From an uncultured Oscillospiraceae bacterium (lineage in GTDB: Bacteria > Bacillota > Clostridia > Oscillospirales > Ruminococcaceae), in the NCBI GenBank assembly GCA_934481355.1, contig CAKSPH010000025.1:1-39466 (forward strand): a stretch of DNA of 39,466 bases, in the 5' to 3' direction. The translations under genes were made by a program, and so were the position numbers. Shown here piece after piece: positions 23,131 to 31,477 of the stretch. The notes under the pieces are model-generated. The model ran no database searches and had not been told where the DNA came from. It saw nothing but the letters and a program-made list of their open reading frames with translations. Numbering within the stretch: the stretch's first letter is position 1; each line of letters begins with the position of its first letter.

Positions 23131-24705
23131 ATGACGATACAGGAAAAAATACAGAATAAGAAAACCTATCTTGGCATAGAATTTGGCTCCACCAGAATCA
23201 AGGCGGTGCTCATCGACGACACGTTTGCGCCCATCGCTTCCGGAAGCCACGACTGGCAGAACCGCTACGAAAACGGCGTGTGGACCTACTCCCTGGAGGA
23301 CATCACGAACGGACTCCAGCACTGCTACGCAAGCCTTGCGGAGGACGTCAAGAGCAAGTACGGCGTGATTCCCACGGGATACGGCGCAATGGGGATCTCC
23401 GGCATGATGCACGGCTACATGGCGTTCGATAAGGACGACAGACTGCTGGTTCCGTTCCGCACATGGCGCAATACCATCACCGAGCAGGCGGCTTCCGAAC
23501 TGTCGGAACTTCTCGGATTCAACATCCCCCAGCGCTGGAGCATAGCGCACCTCTACCAGGCGGTGCTGAACGGCGAGGAGCATGTCAAGGATATCGCGCA
23601 CATCAGCACGCTTGCAGGATTTATCCACTATCAGCTGACCGGAAAGCGCCAGGTCGGCGTGGGTGAAGCCTCCGGAATATTCCCGGTTGACGGTATCGCG
23701 TACAACGCGGAGTACATCGCGAAGGTAGATAAACTGCTTGCTGATAAGGGATTCTCCGGGAAGCTTGCGGAAGTCCTCCCCGGGGTGCTCAACGCAGGCG
23801 CAAGGGAAGCTGTCCTGAACGCCGAGGGCGCAAAGTTCCTCGACCCGACAGGCACGCTCCTGCCCGGAGTTCCCGTGTGCCCTCCCGAGGGCGACGCAGG
23901 CACCGGAATGGCGGCGACCAACAGCGTGCTTCCCCGCACGGGCAACGTATCCGCCGGGACTTCCATTTTCGCAATGCTTGTCCTTGACAAGCCACTCAGG
24001 GGCTACTATCCGGAAATAGACGTAGTGACCACCCCGGACGGCGCTCCGGTGGCGATGGTGCACTGCAACAACTGCTCCTCCGAGCTGGACGCATGGGTGA
24101 AGATTTTCGGCGAATTTGCGGAGCTGAGCGGTCACCCGATCGCAAAGCCCGCGCTTTACGATATGCTCTATTATCACGCGCTGACCGGCGACCCGGACTG
24201 CGGCGATACCGTTGTTTACAACTTCCTTTCCGGCGAACCGGTAGCGGGCGCTGAGAACGGCAGACCGATGTACTTCCGCACCCCGGACGGAAAATTCAAT
24301 CTAGCAAACCTGTTCCGCGCGGAGATCTACTCCACGATGGCGGCGCTGAAGCTCGGCATGGATATCCTGTTTGAGAAGGAGCAGGTTTCCGTTGACAAGA
24401 TAACCGGACATGGCGGTCTGTTCAAGACGAAGGGAGTTGCTCAGCAGTTCCTCGCGGACGGTCTGGGCTGCGCGGTTTCCGTCATGAAGACCGCCGGCGA
24501 GGGCGGCGCCTGGGGAATGGCTCTGCTGGCGGCGTACTCCGTATGCGGCGGCGAAAAATCCCTGCCGGAGTTCCTCGACGGCGAGGTATTCGGCGGCATG
24601 GAATCCACAACTTTACAGCCCGAGGAAAAGGGCGCGGAGGGATTCCGGAGGTTCATGGAGAACTACAAGCGCGGACTTGCTGCGGAATACGCGGCGGCGA
24701 AGTAA
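23131..24705 (+). CDS. araB: FGGY-family sugar kinase (clostridial ribulokinase)
   Basis: 524 aa from ATG 23131, preceded by AGAGGTGAT. LGIEFGSTRIKAVLID is the N-terminal phosphate motif, and GNVSAGTSIFAML plus GHGGLFKTKGVAQQ are the C-terminal FGGY nucleotide-binding motifs. Its place between araA and araD supports L-ribulose as substrate, although the sequence is closer in style to the xylulokinase-like group that serves as AraB in clostridia than to the classical Bacillus AraB. The gene looks fully intact, unlike araA before it. Confidence 0.85.
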   Translation: MTIQEKIQNKKTYLGIEFGSTRIKAVLIDDTFAPIASGSHDWQNRYENGVWTYSLEDITNGLQHCYASLAEDVKSKYGVIPTGYGAMGISGMMHGYMAFDKDDRLLVPFRTWRNTITEQAASELSELLGFNIPQRWSIAHLYQAVLNGEEHVKDIAHISTLAGFIHYQLTGKRQVGVGEASGIFPVDGIAYNAEYIAKVDKLLADKGFSGKLAEVLPGVLNAGAREAVLNAEGAKFLDPTGTLLPGVPVCPPEGDAGTGMAATNSVLPRTGNVSAGTSIFAMLVLDKPLRGYYPEIDVVTTPDGAPVAMVHCNNCSSELDAWVKIFGEFAELSGHPIAKPALYDMLYYHALTGDPDCGDTVVYNFLSGEPVAGAENGRPMYFRTPDGKFNLANLFRAEIYSTMAALKLGMDILFEKEQVSVDKITGHGGLFKTKGVAQQFLADGLGCAVSVMKTAGEGGAWGMALLAAYSVCGGEKSLPEFLDGEVFGGMESTTLQPEEKGAEGFRRFMENYKRGLAAEYAAAK

Positions 24706-24718
24706 GGAGAGAAAGTAA

Positions 24719-25411
24719 ATGTTAGAGAAATTAAAGCAGGAAGTGCTGGAAGCCAATCTTCTGCTTCCGAAATACAATCTTGTAACGTTCACATGGGGCA
24801 ATGTTTCCGCCATCGACCGCGAGAGCGGAATGATAGTAATCAAGCCCTCCGGCGTTCCCTATGAGGGAATGACCGCCGAAGACATGGTGGTAGTGGAACT
24901 TGCGACCGGAAAGGTAGCCGAGGGCAAGTGGAAGCCCTCCAGCGATACTCCCACTCACCTGGAACTGTACCGCGCATTCCCGGCCATCGGCGGCGTAGTC
25001 CACACCCACAGCCGCTGGGCGACTTCATTTGCGCAGGCAGGAGTAGGAATCCAGCCGATGGGCACGACCCAGGGCGACTACTTCTACGGCGAGATTCCCT
25101 GCACCCGGGCTATGACCCCCGAGGAAATCCGCGGCGAGTACGAAAAGGAGACCGGAAAGGTCATAATCGAAACGTTCAACGGCGTTGACCCGATGAGCAT
25201 TCCGGCGGTTCTCGTAAAGAGCCACGGACCTTTCACCTGGGGAAAGGACGCGCACGAAGCGGTGCACAATTCTGTGGTGCTGGAGGAAGTCGCGTTCATG
25301 AACTACCACGCGCTCACCATCGCCCCGACCGCCGGAAGAATGCAGCAGGAGCTTCTTGACAAGCACTACCTGCGCAAGCACGGCGTGAACGCTTATTACG
25401 GGCAGGGCTGA
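24719..25411 (+). CDS. araD: L-ribulose-5-phosphate 4-epimerase
   Basis: 230 aa, standard length. [11 protein letters not shown] and [11 protein letters not shown] bind the phosphate; VVHTHSRWA supplies two zinc histidines and KSHGPFTWG the third. A class II aldolase fold. It converts L-ribulose 5-phosphate to D-xylulose 5-phosphate for the pentose phosphate or phosphoketolase routes. GGAGAGAAAG precedes the ATG, 13 nt after the kinase stop. It is the last gene of the ara operon, with an intrinsic terminator just downstream. Confidence 0.93.
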   Translation: MLEKLKQEVLEANLLLPKYNLVTFTWGNVSAIDRESGMIVIKPSGVPYEGMTAEDMVVVELATGKVAEGKWKPSSDTPTHLELYRAFPAIGGVVHTHSRWATSFAQAGVGIQPMGTTQGDYFYGEIPCTRAMTPEEIRGEYEKETGKVIIETFNGVDPMSIPAVLVKSHGPFTWGKDAHEAVHNSVVLEEVAFMNYHALTIAPTAGRMQQELLDKHYLRKHGVNAYYGQG

Positions 25412-25428
25412 ACTACTTATAAATAGAG

Positions 25429-25458
25429 ATATCCACCGGGCGGCCGGTGGATATTTTG
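25429..25458 (+). terminator. Terminator of the arabinose operon
   Basis: Perfect 11-bp stem ATATCCACCGG/CCGGTGGATAT (25429-25439, 25444-25454) followed by TTTTGG, 18 nt past araD. Confidence 0.85.
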
Positions 25459-25461
25459 GTA

Positions 25462-25905
25462 TTATATCATTGTATTGAAAACGTTACCCAATTTCTCAAC
25501 CATAAACGCGTTCGGCTCAAACGGCAGAACCATCACCTCGTTCAGGTTGAGCATAAGATATTCTTTGTTCTTCTCAACTGCTGCCTTGTCCAAGAAATTC
25601 ACCGTCACGGCTCCTGAAATACGCCGCAAGCCGCATTGCAAATGTCGTTGCTCCTGTTCTGCCATGCGCTCCCACGACAGCTATGCTGATGTTCGACTGG
25701 GAGTAGCGGGGCTTTTCTTTTTCCTTTTCGGCAATTACAGGGACACGCTGAATAAAGCGGAGCGTAACAAAATCAGACCCATGAGTTCGCTCGTTTGAAT
25801 GGGTCTGATTTTGTTTTGTTCAGCGTTTCCCTTGCAGCTTCACGGGCTTCTCGACTTGTCGAAGCGCCGCCTGCTCTATCTGCGATTCAATGCCCGGGTG
25901 GTGGT
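25462..25905 (-). pseudogene. Decayed mobile-element P-loop protein
   Basis: On the minus strand an open frame from about 25819 to 25573 contains KPRYSQSNISIAVVGAHGRTGATTF, a Walker-A-like loop of the kind in ParA/MinD-like proteins of clostridial integrative elements, but without a start codon. A second frame from 25665 to 25462 continues plausibly (NLNEVMVLPFEPNAFMVEK), so at least one frameshift separates them. Upstream, a 29-codon stretch ending at 25820 is another scrap. Neither part is a complete protein. It looks like the residue of an old insertion between the ara operon and the glycerol dehydrogenase gene. Confidence 0.5.
25746..25825 (-). terminator. Strong hairpin, terminator-like
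   Basis: Perfect 17-bp arms (25766-25782 and 25799-25815) plus outer arms CGCTGAA/TTCAGCG (25746-25752, 25819-25825). U-rich stretches lie inside the stem ends on both strands, so it could terminate in either direction. It sits inside the decayed P-loop frame, which suggests either an intergenic hairpin of the lost element or a small insertion. Confidence 0.5.
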
Positions 25906-26004
25906 TGAGTTATTATTACAGCGCCCTGTTCTGTTTGAGATAAATCATGACATGGAAACATACAATCAGTTATTCCATATCATAAATAAAATCATTTATC
26001 CGGA

Positions 26005-27102
26005 TTATTTGCCGAGCGCAATCTTACCCATAGCGTCAGCCTGCATAATAGCGTCGTACAGCTCAACGGGCTGAACGTCGCCTGCGAGGTTGTGGATAGT
26101 TTCACCGGGGATACAAGCATTTTCGGATATCGTCTTAACCTGCTCGGGAGTGGTAACGCCGATTTCCTCAAGCGTTACGGGAAGACCGACCTCAAGGCAG
26201 AAGTCCTGAACCTCCTTGAATTCCTCCTTGGAAGCGCCCTCCAGTACGAGCTGTACAAGCGTACCGAGCGCAACGCAGCAGCCGTGGTCAGCGTGTTTTA
26301 TTCCGAGGGAGGTAACGCCGTTGTAGAACGAGTGCGCAGCCGCACAGTTCACGTTATCAGCGCCGACGCCCGAAAGATAAACGTTAGCCTCTATGATATT
26401 TTCAAGCGCAGGAGTAACTGCGTGTACCTTGCAGGCCTCAACAGCCTGCTTGCCGTATTCACGGAGCGTGTCGTAGCAAAGACGTGCAAGCGCCTGACCG
26501 GCTCTTGTGATACCCGTACCCTCAAGACTTGCGGACTCCGTGCGGATAGAAGCACGTCCTTCGAAGTAAGTGCCGAGGGCGTCGCCCATTCCTGCGATAA
26601 GGAACTTTACAGGCGCGTTTGCGATAACGGTCGTATCGACCATTACTGCGTCAGGATTGGTCGGGTAGAACAGGTATTTATCAAAGCTGTGGTCGTCGTT
26701 GTAAATTACGGAAAGTCCGGTGCAGGGAGCGTCTGTTGCGGCAACGGTAGGTACGATAACGATGTGTTTTCCGCTGTAATACGCAGTTGCCTTTGCGGTA
26801 TCTACTGCGCTTCCGCCGCCGACCGCTACAACAGTGTCGATATTGTCGGCTTCAACGATGGCTTTCATTTTGTTTATCTCGCCGTTGCTGGAAATGCCGC
26901 CGAAAACCTCGTAACGTCTGTAATCGTCAAGGTCGCCGAAGCTCTTTTCTATCTTATCATGACAGGCTTTGTATCCGCTGTTTGAGCATACAAACAGCCA
27001 GCGCTTTCCCATGTATCCCATTTCCTCGTGGAATTTCAGCAGGGCGTCTCTGCCCTGAACGTATTTGAGCGGCTCACGCATCGCTCTGAGTCTTCCCATC
27101 AT
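26005..27102 (-). CDS. gldA: Glycerol dehydrogenase (iron/zinc-containing alcohol dehydrogenase family)
   Basis: 365 aa, normal length. VVAVGGGSAVDTAKA is the NAD-binding loop. The metal ligands are the aspartate in GMGDALGTYFE and the histidines in CAAAHSFYNG and KHADHGCC, as in GldA. It oxidises glycerol to dihydroxyacetone with NAD+, or the reverse in fermentation. AGGAGG precedes tandem ATGs at 27102 and 27099. It has its own near-consensus promoter and no coupled neighbours, being isolated between a decayed element and the attachment site of an integrative element. Closely related family members use other polyols, so the substrate is probable rather than certain. Confidence 0.85.
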   Translation of the reverse strand: MMGRLRAMREPLKYVQGRDALLKFHEEMGYMGKRWLFVCSNSGYKACHDKIEKSFGDLDDYRRYEVFGGISSNGEINKMKAIVEADNIDTVVAVGGGSAVDTAKATAYYSGKHIVIVPTVAATDAPCTGLSVIYNDDHSFDKYLFYPTNPDAVMVDTTVIANAPVKFLIAGMGDALGTYFEGRASIRTESASLEGTGITRAGQALARLCYDTLREYGKQAVEACKVHAVTPALENIIEANVYLSGVGADNVNCAAAHSFYNGVTSLGIKHADHGCCVALGTLVQLVLEGASKEEFKEVQDFCLEVGLPVTLEEIGVTTPEQVKTISENACIPGETIHNLAGDVQPVELYDAIMQADAMGKIALGK

Positions 27103-27164
27103 AATTGCAGTACCTCCTGTTTGTTATTCCATCTCCGGATTTTCCGAAGAAGCTCTTTGGTTTA

Positions 27165-27193
27165 TTTATATCATCTTTTCAGCCGATTGTCAA
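27165..27193 (-). promoter_or_regulatory. Promoter of gldA
   Basis: Minus strand TTGACA (27193-27188), 17-nt spacer, TATAAA (27170-27165), about 60 nt before the start codon. Confidence 0.8.
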
Positions 27194-27295
27194 GTGATTT
27201 TTACTAAATAAATATGCTTTTTCAGAATGTCTTTTATCAAAATTGACACATATCCTGAAGTCTATGCAAAACCTTGAAAATGTGCTATAAAAAAT

Positions 27296-27535
27296 GTAAC
27301 CTCTAAAAACCGGGACACGGGCAGATTTCGTTCATGACTTATATCGGATGCTAGGGACCAAACCGCAGCGTTTTCCGCCGTAGGCGGATAATGCGTTTAC
27401 TATATTTATTTCAAGGTTTGGTAACGACGCAGACGATGAATAAGGAGCGAAGCGACGTTTCTTGGAATAAGGAGCGAAGCGACGTTTCTTGGTAAGTCAT
27501 AGAAATATGCCATGAAGGAGGTTTTTAGAGGTCCC
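27296..27535. repeat. Palindromic MITE-like repeat, copy 2
   Basis: About 240 bp with the same ends (CCTCTAAAAACC / GGTTTTTAGAGG) and the same inner blocks as the copy at 2357-2545: GGGACACG, GCAGATTTC, ATGACTTAT, ACCAAACC, GGTTTGGTAACG, AGTCATAGAAAT. Differences are an insertion in the loop near 27385 and a tandem duplication at 27439-27492. The outermost bases are less well kept than in copy 1. It lies between the gldA promoter and the integrative element. Confidence 0.8.
27439..27492. repeat. 27-bp tandem duplication inside repeat copy 2
   Basis: Two exact units of 27 bp (27439-27465 and 27466-27492), each with core GGAGCGAAGCGACGTTTC; the copy at 2357 has a single unit. No coding role is visible. 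Confidence 0.9.
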
Positions 27536-27557
27536 ATTTAATATTTTCAGAACCATT

Positions 27558-27593
27558 GAGCCGTTTCACCTTTCGGGGTGTGACGGCTCTTTT
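27558..27593 (+). terminator. Hairpin, possible terminator
   Basis: GAGCCGT (27558-27564) pairs with ACGGCTC (27583-27589), with an inner CACC/GGTG, followed by TTTT. The gene it served is not evident; 27594-27950 contains only non-coding sequence with two further hairpins. Confidence 0.5.
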
Positions 27594-27776
27594 GCTATAT
27601 ATGCAGCAAAAACTCGCCGATGCAGCGTTACGCGGTGTTCTCAGGATGTAAAAGCGATGACAAGACAGGGAGATTATCATCGAATACGACCCCTGTGGCG
27701 CAGTAAACAAAAGAGGGGCGGCAGGCGCGGCTCAGGGCTATGGGATTGAACATCAGCACCAAAGAGGAATAAAAAT

Positions 27777-27810
27777 ATCTCCGGGGCGCATAACCTCGGA
27801 GATTTCTTTG
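27777..27810 (+). terminator. Hairpin, possible terminator
   Basis: ATCTCCG (27777-27783) pairs with CGGAGAT (27797-27803) and is followed by TTCTTTG. No intact gene precedes it. Confidence 0.4.
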
Positions 27811-27898
27811 TTGTCTGCTGTTGTCTTTTGTGCTCAAATCATTGACAAAACGGCTCATTTGATTGATATTCAGCGTCAAATGGTTGATACTCACCAAT

Positions 27899-27942
27899 CA
27901 AAGAAAAATGGCTTAACAGTGCGGATCCGCGCCGTTAAGCCA
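27899..27942 (-). terminator. Terminator beyond the tRNA fragment
   Basis: TGGCTTAAC (27909-27917) pairs with GTTAAGCCA (27934-27942), enclosing the perfect palindrome GCGGATCCGC. On the minus strand ATTTTTCTTTG follows. It would originally have ended the tRNA transcript whose 3' end lies at 27952. Confidence 0.65.
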
Positions 27943-27951
27943 AATTATCTA

Positions 27952-27977
27952 TGGCGGAGAAAGAGGGATTTGAACCC
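27952..27977 (-). other. Integrative element attachment site (tRNA 3'-end fragment)
   Basis: Read on the minus strand, GGGTTCAAATCCC, TCTTTCTCC and GCCA are the T-arm half, acceptor strand, discriminator and encoded CCA of a tRNA. Upstream of GGG the T-stem no longer pairs (CT where GA would be needed), and no anticodon arm follows. Such an abrupt end next to a tyrosine recombinase gene 34 bp away is the classic junction between chromosome and an element inserted in a tRNA 3' end. The matching acceptor would read GGAGAAA; the isoacceptor cannot be named from this part. Confidence 0.75.
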
Positions 27978-28010
27978 AGAATGAATGTCATTATTAAAAA
28001 TGAAACCCTA

Positions 28011-28886
28011 TTATTTTAGGATATCATTAAAATAATCATTCATTTTGTTTGCAACTTTTGTCTGCTCGTCTCTGAAAATATGCTGATACACCTGCTTCAA
28101 CATATTAGGCGTAGAATGTCCCATGCGTTCCATTGCATACTTGTCGGGTATGTTTAACTTTAACATGGCGCTGGCGTTAGCGTGGCGCAGGGAGTGTATA
28201 GTAAAATGTGGTATTCCATTTTCCTCGCATATACGATCAAAATGTTTCCATATATAGTTAGGACTGTGTGGGCTGATACGTTCTGAGGAATGCTCAGAAC
28301 TATCCAGGATATCTTTCAGATAATCCGGAACTTCAATTATTCGCCTGCCTGCATAGCTTTTGTTCTCGTTCTTTTCAACCAGCTTGTGATTTTCATCTGG
28401 GACTACGGCGCATTTGATTTTTAAATATGTACCGTCATAGTGCTCCCAGCGCAAACCAGCTATCTCAGACTGGCGAAGCCCCAGAGTGAGAGCGATGATT
28501 ATTGGTATCTCAATAGTCGTATGTTTTACTGCAAGCGCAATCTTCTGAATCTCTGTTTCAGTAGGAATATTGTATTCAGGTTTGATTTTGGGCTTGAGTG
28601 TAATGGACTTCATATTGAGATTGATACCGTTCTGATGAAGAACCACTGTCAGTAAGCCGACCTGATTTCTGATAGTTTTTGATGAATACTTATCGGCAAG
28701 AGAATTTACCCACCGCTGGATGACTTTCTCAGTAAGTTCAGAAATCTGAAGATCGTTTATTCGATCAAAGCTGGATCTCTGCATGGTTCTGTATCCGCGG
28801 ACAGTCGAGGGCGAAAGCAATCTGTCCTTACTGCAGATGTAATCCTCCAGAGCCTCAGCAAATGTAATGTTTTCGATTGGTGTCAT
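28011..28886 (-). CDS. Tyrosine recombinase (integrase)
   Basis: 291 aa: an N-terminal SAM-like core-binding domain (about 8-95) and a catalytic domain (about 105-290). The catalytic set is R138 (LGLRQSEIAGLRW), K177, H231 and R234 (HSLRHANASAM), H257 (MGHSTP) and Y267. It has only one core-binding domain and lacks the extra N-terminal arm-binding domain common in Tn916/phage integrases, so it is short. AGGAGG precedes the ATG. It is transcribed toward the adjacent attachment site, where it should integrate and excise the element that extends right beyond the window. Confidence 0.92.
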   Translation of the reverse strand: MTPIENITFAEALEDYICSKDRLLSPSTVRGYRTMQRSSFDRINDLQISELTEKVIQRWVNSLADKYSSKTIRNQVGLLTVVLHQNGINLNMKSITLKPKIKPEYNIPTETEIQKIALAVKHTTIEIPIIIALTLGLRQSEIAGLRWEHYDGTYLKIKCAVVPDENHKLVEKNENKSYAGRRIIEVPDYLKDILDSSEHSSERISPHSPNYIWKHFDRICEENGIPHFTIHSLRHANASAMLKLNIPDKYAMERMGHSTPNMLKQVYQHIFRDEQTKVANKMNDYFNDILK

Positions 28887-28915
28887 GATATAACCTCCTG
28901 TGTTTTTATATAACT

Positions 28916-28943
28916 ATGATACCACGTTAAATCTAAATGTCAA
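28916..28943 (-). promoter_or_regulatory. Promoter of the integrase gene
   Basis: Minus strand TTGACA (28943-28938), 16-nt spacer, TATCAT (28921-28916), 30 nt before the start codon. Confidence 0.7.
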
Positions 28944-28996
28944 CCTTACAATGTAGGTCTTTCTATAAATGTTATAAGATACATAATAAGTACTTT

Positions 28997-29033
28997 ACTC
29001 CCTTTTGAATATATCGAAAGAGGAGTTTTTTAT
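28997..29033 (+). terminator. Hairpin with T run ahead of the exonuclease gene
   Basis: ACTCC-CTTT (from 28997) pairs with AAAG-A-GGAGT (29017-29026, one bulge), then TTTTTTATT. It ends about 22 nt before the exonuclease start and could act as a leader attenuator or insulate the element from integrase-region transcripts. Confidence 0.55.
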
Positions 29034-29055
29034 TCCCGAAAAAAGAAGGTGTATT

Positions 29056-29979
29056 ATGAAGAGTGAAAGATGGCAAAGCTCCAAGTCGATTTTATTATCT
29101 TTTCAGGGTTTTAAAGACGAACTGAAAACCGAACGCCAGTGGGCAAAAGCAGGATATCTTCCGGTGTCCGAGGACTGTGGCAAGAAACTCCGTCCCTCTC
29201 GATTTTCTACTGGCTCGGTAAATACTCTTCCCCGCTATCTTCTGCCAGAGGAAGTCAGAGCTGCAAGTTCTGATGAGCTGGCAGAATATTTTAAGCCAGA
29301 ACGCGAACGTAAGGCAGCCCAAGCCGCCAAACGCAGAGCAAAGCTCAGACGTGAACGAGAACAAGAAAAGGAACAGGCTCGACTGCTCCTTGCATTGGAC
29401 GGGCAGCGAGAAAAGGTTCTTGCTATTACCCAGTCTGTTGAACTCCCTGCCGAAACATCGGGCGGTATCGTGATAGATACAGAAACAACAGGCTTATGTG
29501 CAGGAGAAGATGAAATCTTGCAGCTTTCCATAATCAGCGAAAGCGGTGAGAAGCTGTTCGACAGCTATTTCCGTCCACTGCACAAGTCGTGGAGCGCAGC
29601 GCAGGCTGTAAATAATATCTCTCCAGATATGGTTGCGAACGCACCGAGCATTGCTGATAAAGCAGCCGAAATCCAGCGGATACTAAACTCAGCAGATACG
29701 ATTATTGGCTACAATACATCTTTTGACGCGGACTTCATAACGGCTGCTGGATTGATTATCCCCAAAAGAGCTGAAATCGTTGATATAATGCCGATTTTCG
29801 CAGAAATCTACGGCGAGTGGAGTGACTACTTCGGTGAATATAAATGGCAGAAGCTCACGACCTGCGCCGCGTACTACCATTTCGATTGGAACAGCATAAC
29901 AATGTCTGCTCACAACAGCCTTGCAGACTGCTTTGCAACGCTGCATTGCTTCAAATGCATATTTGGCAAATCACAGTAA
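29056..29979 (+). CDS. DnaQ-like 3'-5' exonuclease with basic coiled-coil N-terminus
   Basis: 307 aa from ATG 29056 (GAAGGTG upstream). Residues about 80-125 are a strongly charged K/R/E helix (FKPERERKAAQAAKRR onward), probably a coiled coil. The rest is a DEDD exonuclease: VIDTETTG (D141, E143), then YNTSFDADF, then HNSLADC, in the order ExoI-ExoII-ExoIII. The last motif has histidine two residues before the serine-leucine-alanine-aspartate, so it is DEDDh. It probably processes DNA ends during replication or transfer of the element; family relatives also act as DNA polymerase III epsilon or RNase T. It is the first gene of the plus-strand element genes. Confidence 0.82.
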   Translation: MKSERWQSSKSILLSFQGFKDELKTERQWAKAGYLPVSEDCGKKLRPSRFSTGSVNTLPRYLLPEEVRAASSDELAEYFKPERERKAAQAAKRRAKLRREREQEKEQARLLLALDGQREKVLAITQSVELPAETSGGIVIDTETTGLCAGEDEILQLSIISESGEKLFDSYFRPLHKSWSAAQAVNNISPDMVANAPSIADKAAEIQRILNSADTIIGYNTSFDADFITAAGLIIPKRAEIVDIMPIFAEIYGEWSDYFGEYKWQKLTTCAAYYHFDWNSITMSAHNSLADCFATLHCFKCIFGKSQ

Positions 29980-30017
29980 AAATAACCACCTATTATAATA
30001 ATGAAAGGAATATAAAA

Positions 30018-30266
30018 ATGTTTGGAAATCGTACAGAATCCGGAAGAAATAATATTGCTGGTATTGTAATTTATAACCGGCGCAAAGCGCTTGGAATAAG
30101 CCAGCGTGAAGTAGCCGACAGGCTCCGCAGTCATGGGCTTGTCATTGACAAGAATGCAGTGCAGCGAATGGAAAGCGGCGAACGCTTCATAATCGACACC
30201 GAACTTCATGCAATAGCAAAAGTGTTTGGAATTTCCATAAATGAGCTGCTTAAGGAAACAGATTGA
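30018..30266 (+). CDS. Small XRE-family helix-turn-helix protein
   Basis: 82 aa from ATG 30018 with AAAGGAA upstream. YNRRKALGISQREVADRLRS is a Cro/CI-type helix-turn-helix; it is followed by VIDKNAVQRMESGERF, a slightly enlarged second helix pair, and AIAKVFGISINELL. It is probably a transcriptional regulator of the element. A strong terminator follows after about 25 nt, so it closes the exonuclease unit. Confidence 0.85.
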   Translation: MFGNRTESGRNNIAGIVIYNRRKALGISQREVADRLRSHGLVIDKNAVQRMESGERFIIDTELHAIAKVFGISINELLKETD

Positions 30267-30290
30267 TTGGGATTCCATTTTCAATATACC

Positions 30291-30327
30291 AAACAGGCGC
30301 ATTATTTCTGAAATGCGCCTGTTTTTA
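30291..30327 (+). terminator. Terminator after the XRE gene
   Basis: Perfect 12-bp stem AAACAGGCGCAT/ATGCGCCTGTTT (30291-30302, 30313-30324), followed by further T. Confidence 0.9.
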
Positions 30328-30368
30328 TATGCTGTTTAACGGGTAACTCCCTGCGAACGGCACCAACG

Positions 30369-30427
30369 GCATAGCGGGAACCGCGAACCCTCGGGACGGT
30401 AGCGTTCTCCACCGTCCCTTGCTATGC
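30369..30427 (+). other. Structured RNA fold A upstream of the replication gene
   Basis: GCATAGC (30369-30375) pairs with GCTATGC (30421-30427), closing a region that holds GCGG-GAA-CCGC and GGGACGGT/ACCGTCCC (30393-30400, 30411-30418). A related fold precedes parA at 31478-31532 with the same closing helix. It lies between a terminator and the next gene, so it is probably in that gene's leader or is a small RNA. Confidence 0.5.
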
Positions 30428-30499
30428 TTGTATTCCATTGGAGAACAGAAAACGGAGGACACCATGAAATATAACTCTCCGAAGCAAAGGAGGTAGCGC

Positions 30500-31458
30500 A
30501 TGAAAGCTATCTTCAAGCTTCTTAACCCTGACAACACAATGTCGATAAATCGTCAGCTTGCCCATGCAATCGGACTGGCGGAAGCCGTAGTATACGGAGC
30601 TTTGCTTTCCAAGTATGCCTATTATGATCAGCATGGACTGCTCACGGACGGTGACTGGTTCTATTCCACGGTGGAGGACCTGGAAGAATCCACTGCTCTG
30701 ACAGCCCGACAGCAGCGCCGCTGCATTGATACGCTTACCAAATCCGGACTTATTCAGTGCAAGGTACAGGGTATGCCTGCAAAGCGTTACTTCTGTATCA
30801 ATGATGACACGGAGCTGCTTGCTGGGATCCTTTCAAACGGCAGTAAATCCAGTTGTGACAAAAGCGCACAACTGGACGGAACAGTAAAGCAAAGCGAACC
30901 AGTGACAAATGGCATAACAGAGCCAAACTGCACATCGGATGGCAGCGCTCCAGTTATGACAAAAGCGCACAACTTGTTTTCCCCAAACGTTACAACTTGT
31001 TCTAACGAAAAGGAAGAACAAGATTTAACAAAACTGCCGAACTGCTCTATATATAAAACTAAAGAAATAAAACCTAAGTTAATCAATCCGAAGATATAGA
31101 CAAACGTTCGGACTACTCTAGGATTATCCGTGATAACACTGAATGTGATTTTCTTATTCAGCAAAATCCCGAAAAGAAAGAAACCATCCTCGAATTGATA
31201 GACATTATCGTTGATACAGTGTGCTCCACAAAACCAACAATACGGGTAAACGGAGAGGACATACCACATGACATTGTGAAAAGCGTGTTTCTGAAACTCA
31301 ACAGCAGACACATTGAGTATGTTCTTGACGCAATGGACAACAACATCAGCGATGTCCGGAATATCCGCAGTTACCTGATAACGGCGCTGTATAATTCCCG
31401 GCTGACGCTCAACAGCTACTGGAAGTCCCGGGTCAATCACGATATGAACAAGCGTTGA
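30500..31458 (+). pseudogene. DUF6017-type replication initiator, split by a frameshift
   Basis: The first frame (30500-31099, 199 aa, AAAGGAGG before the ATG) begins KLLNPDNTMSINRQLAHAIGL and has the winged-helix region (TARQQRRCIDTLTKSGLI) of replication-initiator proteins of clostridial plasmids and integrative elements. It ends early after a low-complexity stretch. The C-terminal domain continues in another frame from about 31078 to 31458 (YSRIIRDNTECDFLIQQNPEKK; NISDVRNIRSYLITALYN), matching the DUF6017 end. The shift is -1 (or +2) in the 31078-31097 overlap. Either the gene is inactivated, or the two parts are made separately or by frameshifting; no classical slippery heptamer is visible. 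It is followed by fold B and the parAB pair. Confidence 0.75.
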
Positions 31459-31477
31459 CCTCCGAAAGGAGTTGACG

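Noticed and set aside
23116..24177. 353-aa antisense open frame over the kinase gene
   Set aside because: The plus-strand FGGY kinase has all family motifs; the antisense product resembles nothing recognisable.
31060..31100. Programmed -1 frameshifting in the replication initiator
   Set aside because: No X-XXY-YYZ heptamer or following pseudoknot could be found in the overlap; a simple indel is more likely.
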